A DNA stretch of 6,565 bases, from positions 1-6,565 of the forward strand of contig DLBP01000008.1 of NCBI GenBank assembly GCA_002480165.1, given 5' to 3'. A program made the position numbers and the translations under genes. Below, in pieces: positions 5,824-6,565 of this stretch. A model generated the notes under the pieces. That model saw only the letters and a list, made by a program, of their open reading frames with translations. It was not told where the DNA came from and made no database searches. The stretch's first letter is position 1. Each line of letters begins with the position of its first letter. The DNA comes from Proteobacteria bacterium UBA7821 (GTDB lineage Bacteria; Pseudomonadota; Gammaproteobacteria; Comchoanobacterales; Comchoanobacteraceae).

Positions 5824-6565
5824 CGCGATAGAGCACAATAGACCATGTCTAGCATCTGTTTTTTGAGATGCCCCTTGATCAGCCCCTTCTGTACTTGTTC
5901 GATCTTTATACATTGCTCAAGCGCAGATCTTGCTGCATGAATAGACCATTGTCCGAGTGACGATTGAAGTTCTTTTGCCTTCCAGGGATTTATCTTGAGT
6001 TGTTTGACCCGTTCTGCAGTGGACAATCCCGCTTGTTGTGCACTGAGTAGTTGTAATAAAAAACGTAAGTTTTGACAATGGAGTCGATAGAGATGAAGCC
6101 ATTGATCTTCATTGGCCTGTTCTAGCCAATTGATTATCGGCTTGATGGATTGATTGCGGCTCATTAAGCTATTGGCTATACTGAAAACACTGTGTTGCTT
6201 GGTTAGACGACTTAAGATTAAGTCTGGCTGGTTGGATACAGCTAGTTGAAAGAGTTGATGGCATAATGTTGAAAAAGAATCCCGAGTCGCCTGATCTAAG
6301 CATTGTATGGACTGATTGGACACGGTTAACTGGCTAACCGTTAAGCAGTCTTTGATCCAGGCCATCCGTTCTTTCGTCTTAGGTGACCTAGCGAGACTGG
6401 TAGGCATCGTTGTTTTGCTGGCACTGGCTGCTTGATGCAGAAAAATTAATGACTGATTTGGATTGTGTGTTTTCGTGAGTTCTTCGATTACTTTTTTAGC
6501 ATGGCTGGATAGATTAGTTAAGTAGGTTATTGAACCATTATCAAATAGATCTCGATTGGTCAGTC
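5820..6565 (-). CDS. holA: DNA polymerase III delta subunit HolA (partial, N-terminus outside window)
   Basis: The minus-strand frame runs without a stop from the right edge to TAA at 5822-5820, giving 247 residues. The ATG at 6407 is internal: the 52 codons upstream ('RDLFDNGSITYLTNLS', then 'NPNQSLIFLHQA') align by eye with the 'SLF..r....l' and 'LLLI' parts of HolA's AAA+-like module. Next come a domain-II-like 'AWIKDCL' segment and a C-terminal helical domain III containing 'LSRLTKQHSVFSIANSLM', 'QNLRFLLQLL' and 'KINPWKAKELQ', ending near 'EQVQKGLIKG'. Delta is the clamp-loader wrench that opens the beta sliding clamp at primer sites. Full length is normally about 340 residues, so roughly 95 are missing. 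The sequence is diverged, as is usual for HolA. Its gene end is convergent with the ampG-like gene and overlaps it by 4 bases. Confidence 0.8.
   Translation of the reverse strand, partial: LTNRDLFDNGSITYLTNLSSHAKKVIEELTKTHNPNQSLIFLHQAASASKTTMPTSLARSPKTKERMAWIKDCLTVSQLTVSNQSIQCLDQATRDSFSTLCHQLFQLAVSNQPDLILSRLTKQHSVFSIANSLMSRNQSIKPIINWLEQANEDQWLHLYRLHCQNLRFLLQLLSAQQAGLSTAERVKQLKINPWKAKELQSSLGQWSIHAARSALEQCIKIEQVQKGLIKGHLKKQMLDMVYCALSR

Noticed and set aside
6322..6341. Perfect 7-bp inverted repeat ACGGTTA-ACTGGC-TAACCGT, resembling a hairpin
   Set aside because: It lies inside holA, is explained by the repeated peptide LTVS-Q-LTVS, and no T-run follows on either strand, so it is not a terminator.
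5820..6407. A complete 195-residue minus-strand gene starting at ATG 6407
   Set aside because: The frame continues upstream without a stop to the window edge and the extra 52 codons look like HolA, so 6407 is an internal methionine.
1..6565. A defence system, CRISPR array, mobile element or biosynthetic cluster
   Set aside because: No integrase, transposase, repeat array, toxin-antitoxin pair or biosynthetic domain is visible; the nuclease at the left edge fits an ordinary AddA/RecB recombination enzyme.

Overview
The window looks like a stretch of a compact gammaproteobacterial chromosome. The evidence is an RluB-type rRNA pseudouridine synthase, a diverged gammaproteobacterial-style HolA, a PgsA-type phospholipid synthase and an AmpG-type permease, all in moderately AT-rich, tightly packed DNA. 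Genus cannot be determined from this sequence. I see no phage genes, insertion sequences, CRISPR array, tRNA or rRNA.

Layout. Positions 1-368 (+) hold the C-terminal end of an AddA/RecB-type helicase-nuclease, cut by the left edge. From about 438 to 3862 (+) there is a run of five genes that are overlapping or separated by only a few bases: an unrecognised four-helix membrane protein, an rluB-like pseudouridine synthase, a small two-helix membrane protein (weakly CcmI-like), an alpha/beta hydrolase and a CaCA-type cation antiporter. The antiporter converges on a minus-strand pgsA-like gene (3842-4429), and their coding ends overlap by 21 bases. A 170-bp divergent intergenic region (4430-4599) carries good sigma70-like promoters for both flanking genes and two adjacent perfect dyads. 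An ampG-like MFS permease (4600-5823, +) follows. It overlaps by 4 bases with holA (DNA polymerase III delta subunit), which reads on the minus strand and stays open to the right edge at 6565, so its N-terminus lies outside the window.

How the genes fit together. Most are housekeeping functions: recombination and repair nuclease, ribosome maturation, phospholipid synthesis, murein recycling and replication clamp loading. The five-gene plus-strand cluster has no evident shared pathway. It looks like an operon by spacing, with translational coupling at two overlaps, and its members are mostly membrane-associated.

No clearly new multi-gene system is visible. The points most worth checking are the mononucleotide runs in the unknown membrane gene, one of which could fuse it in frame to rluB; the Cys at a normally ion-liganding position of the antiporter; the dyad-rich divergent regulatory region; and the two convergent gene pairs with no room for a terminator.
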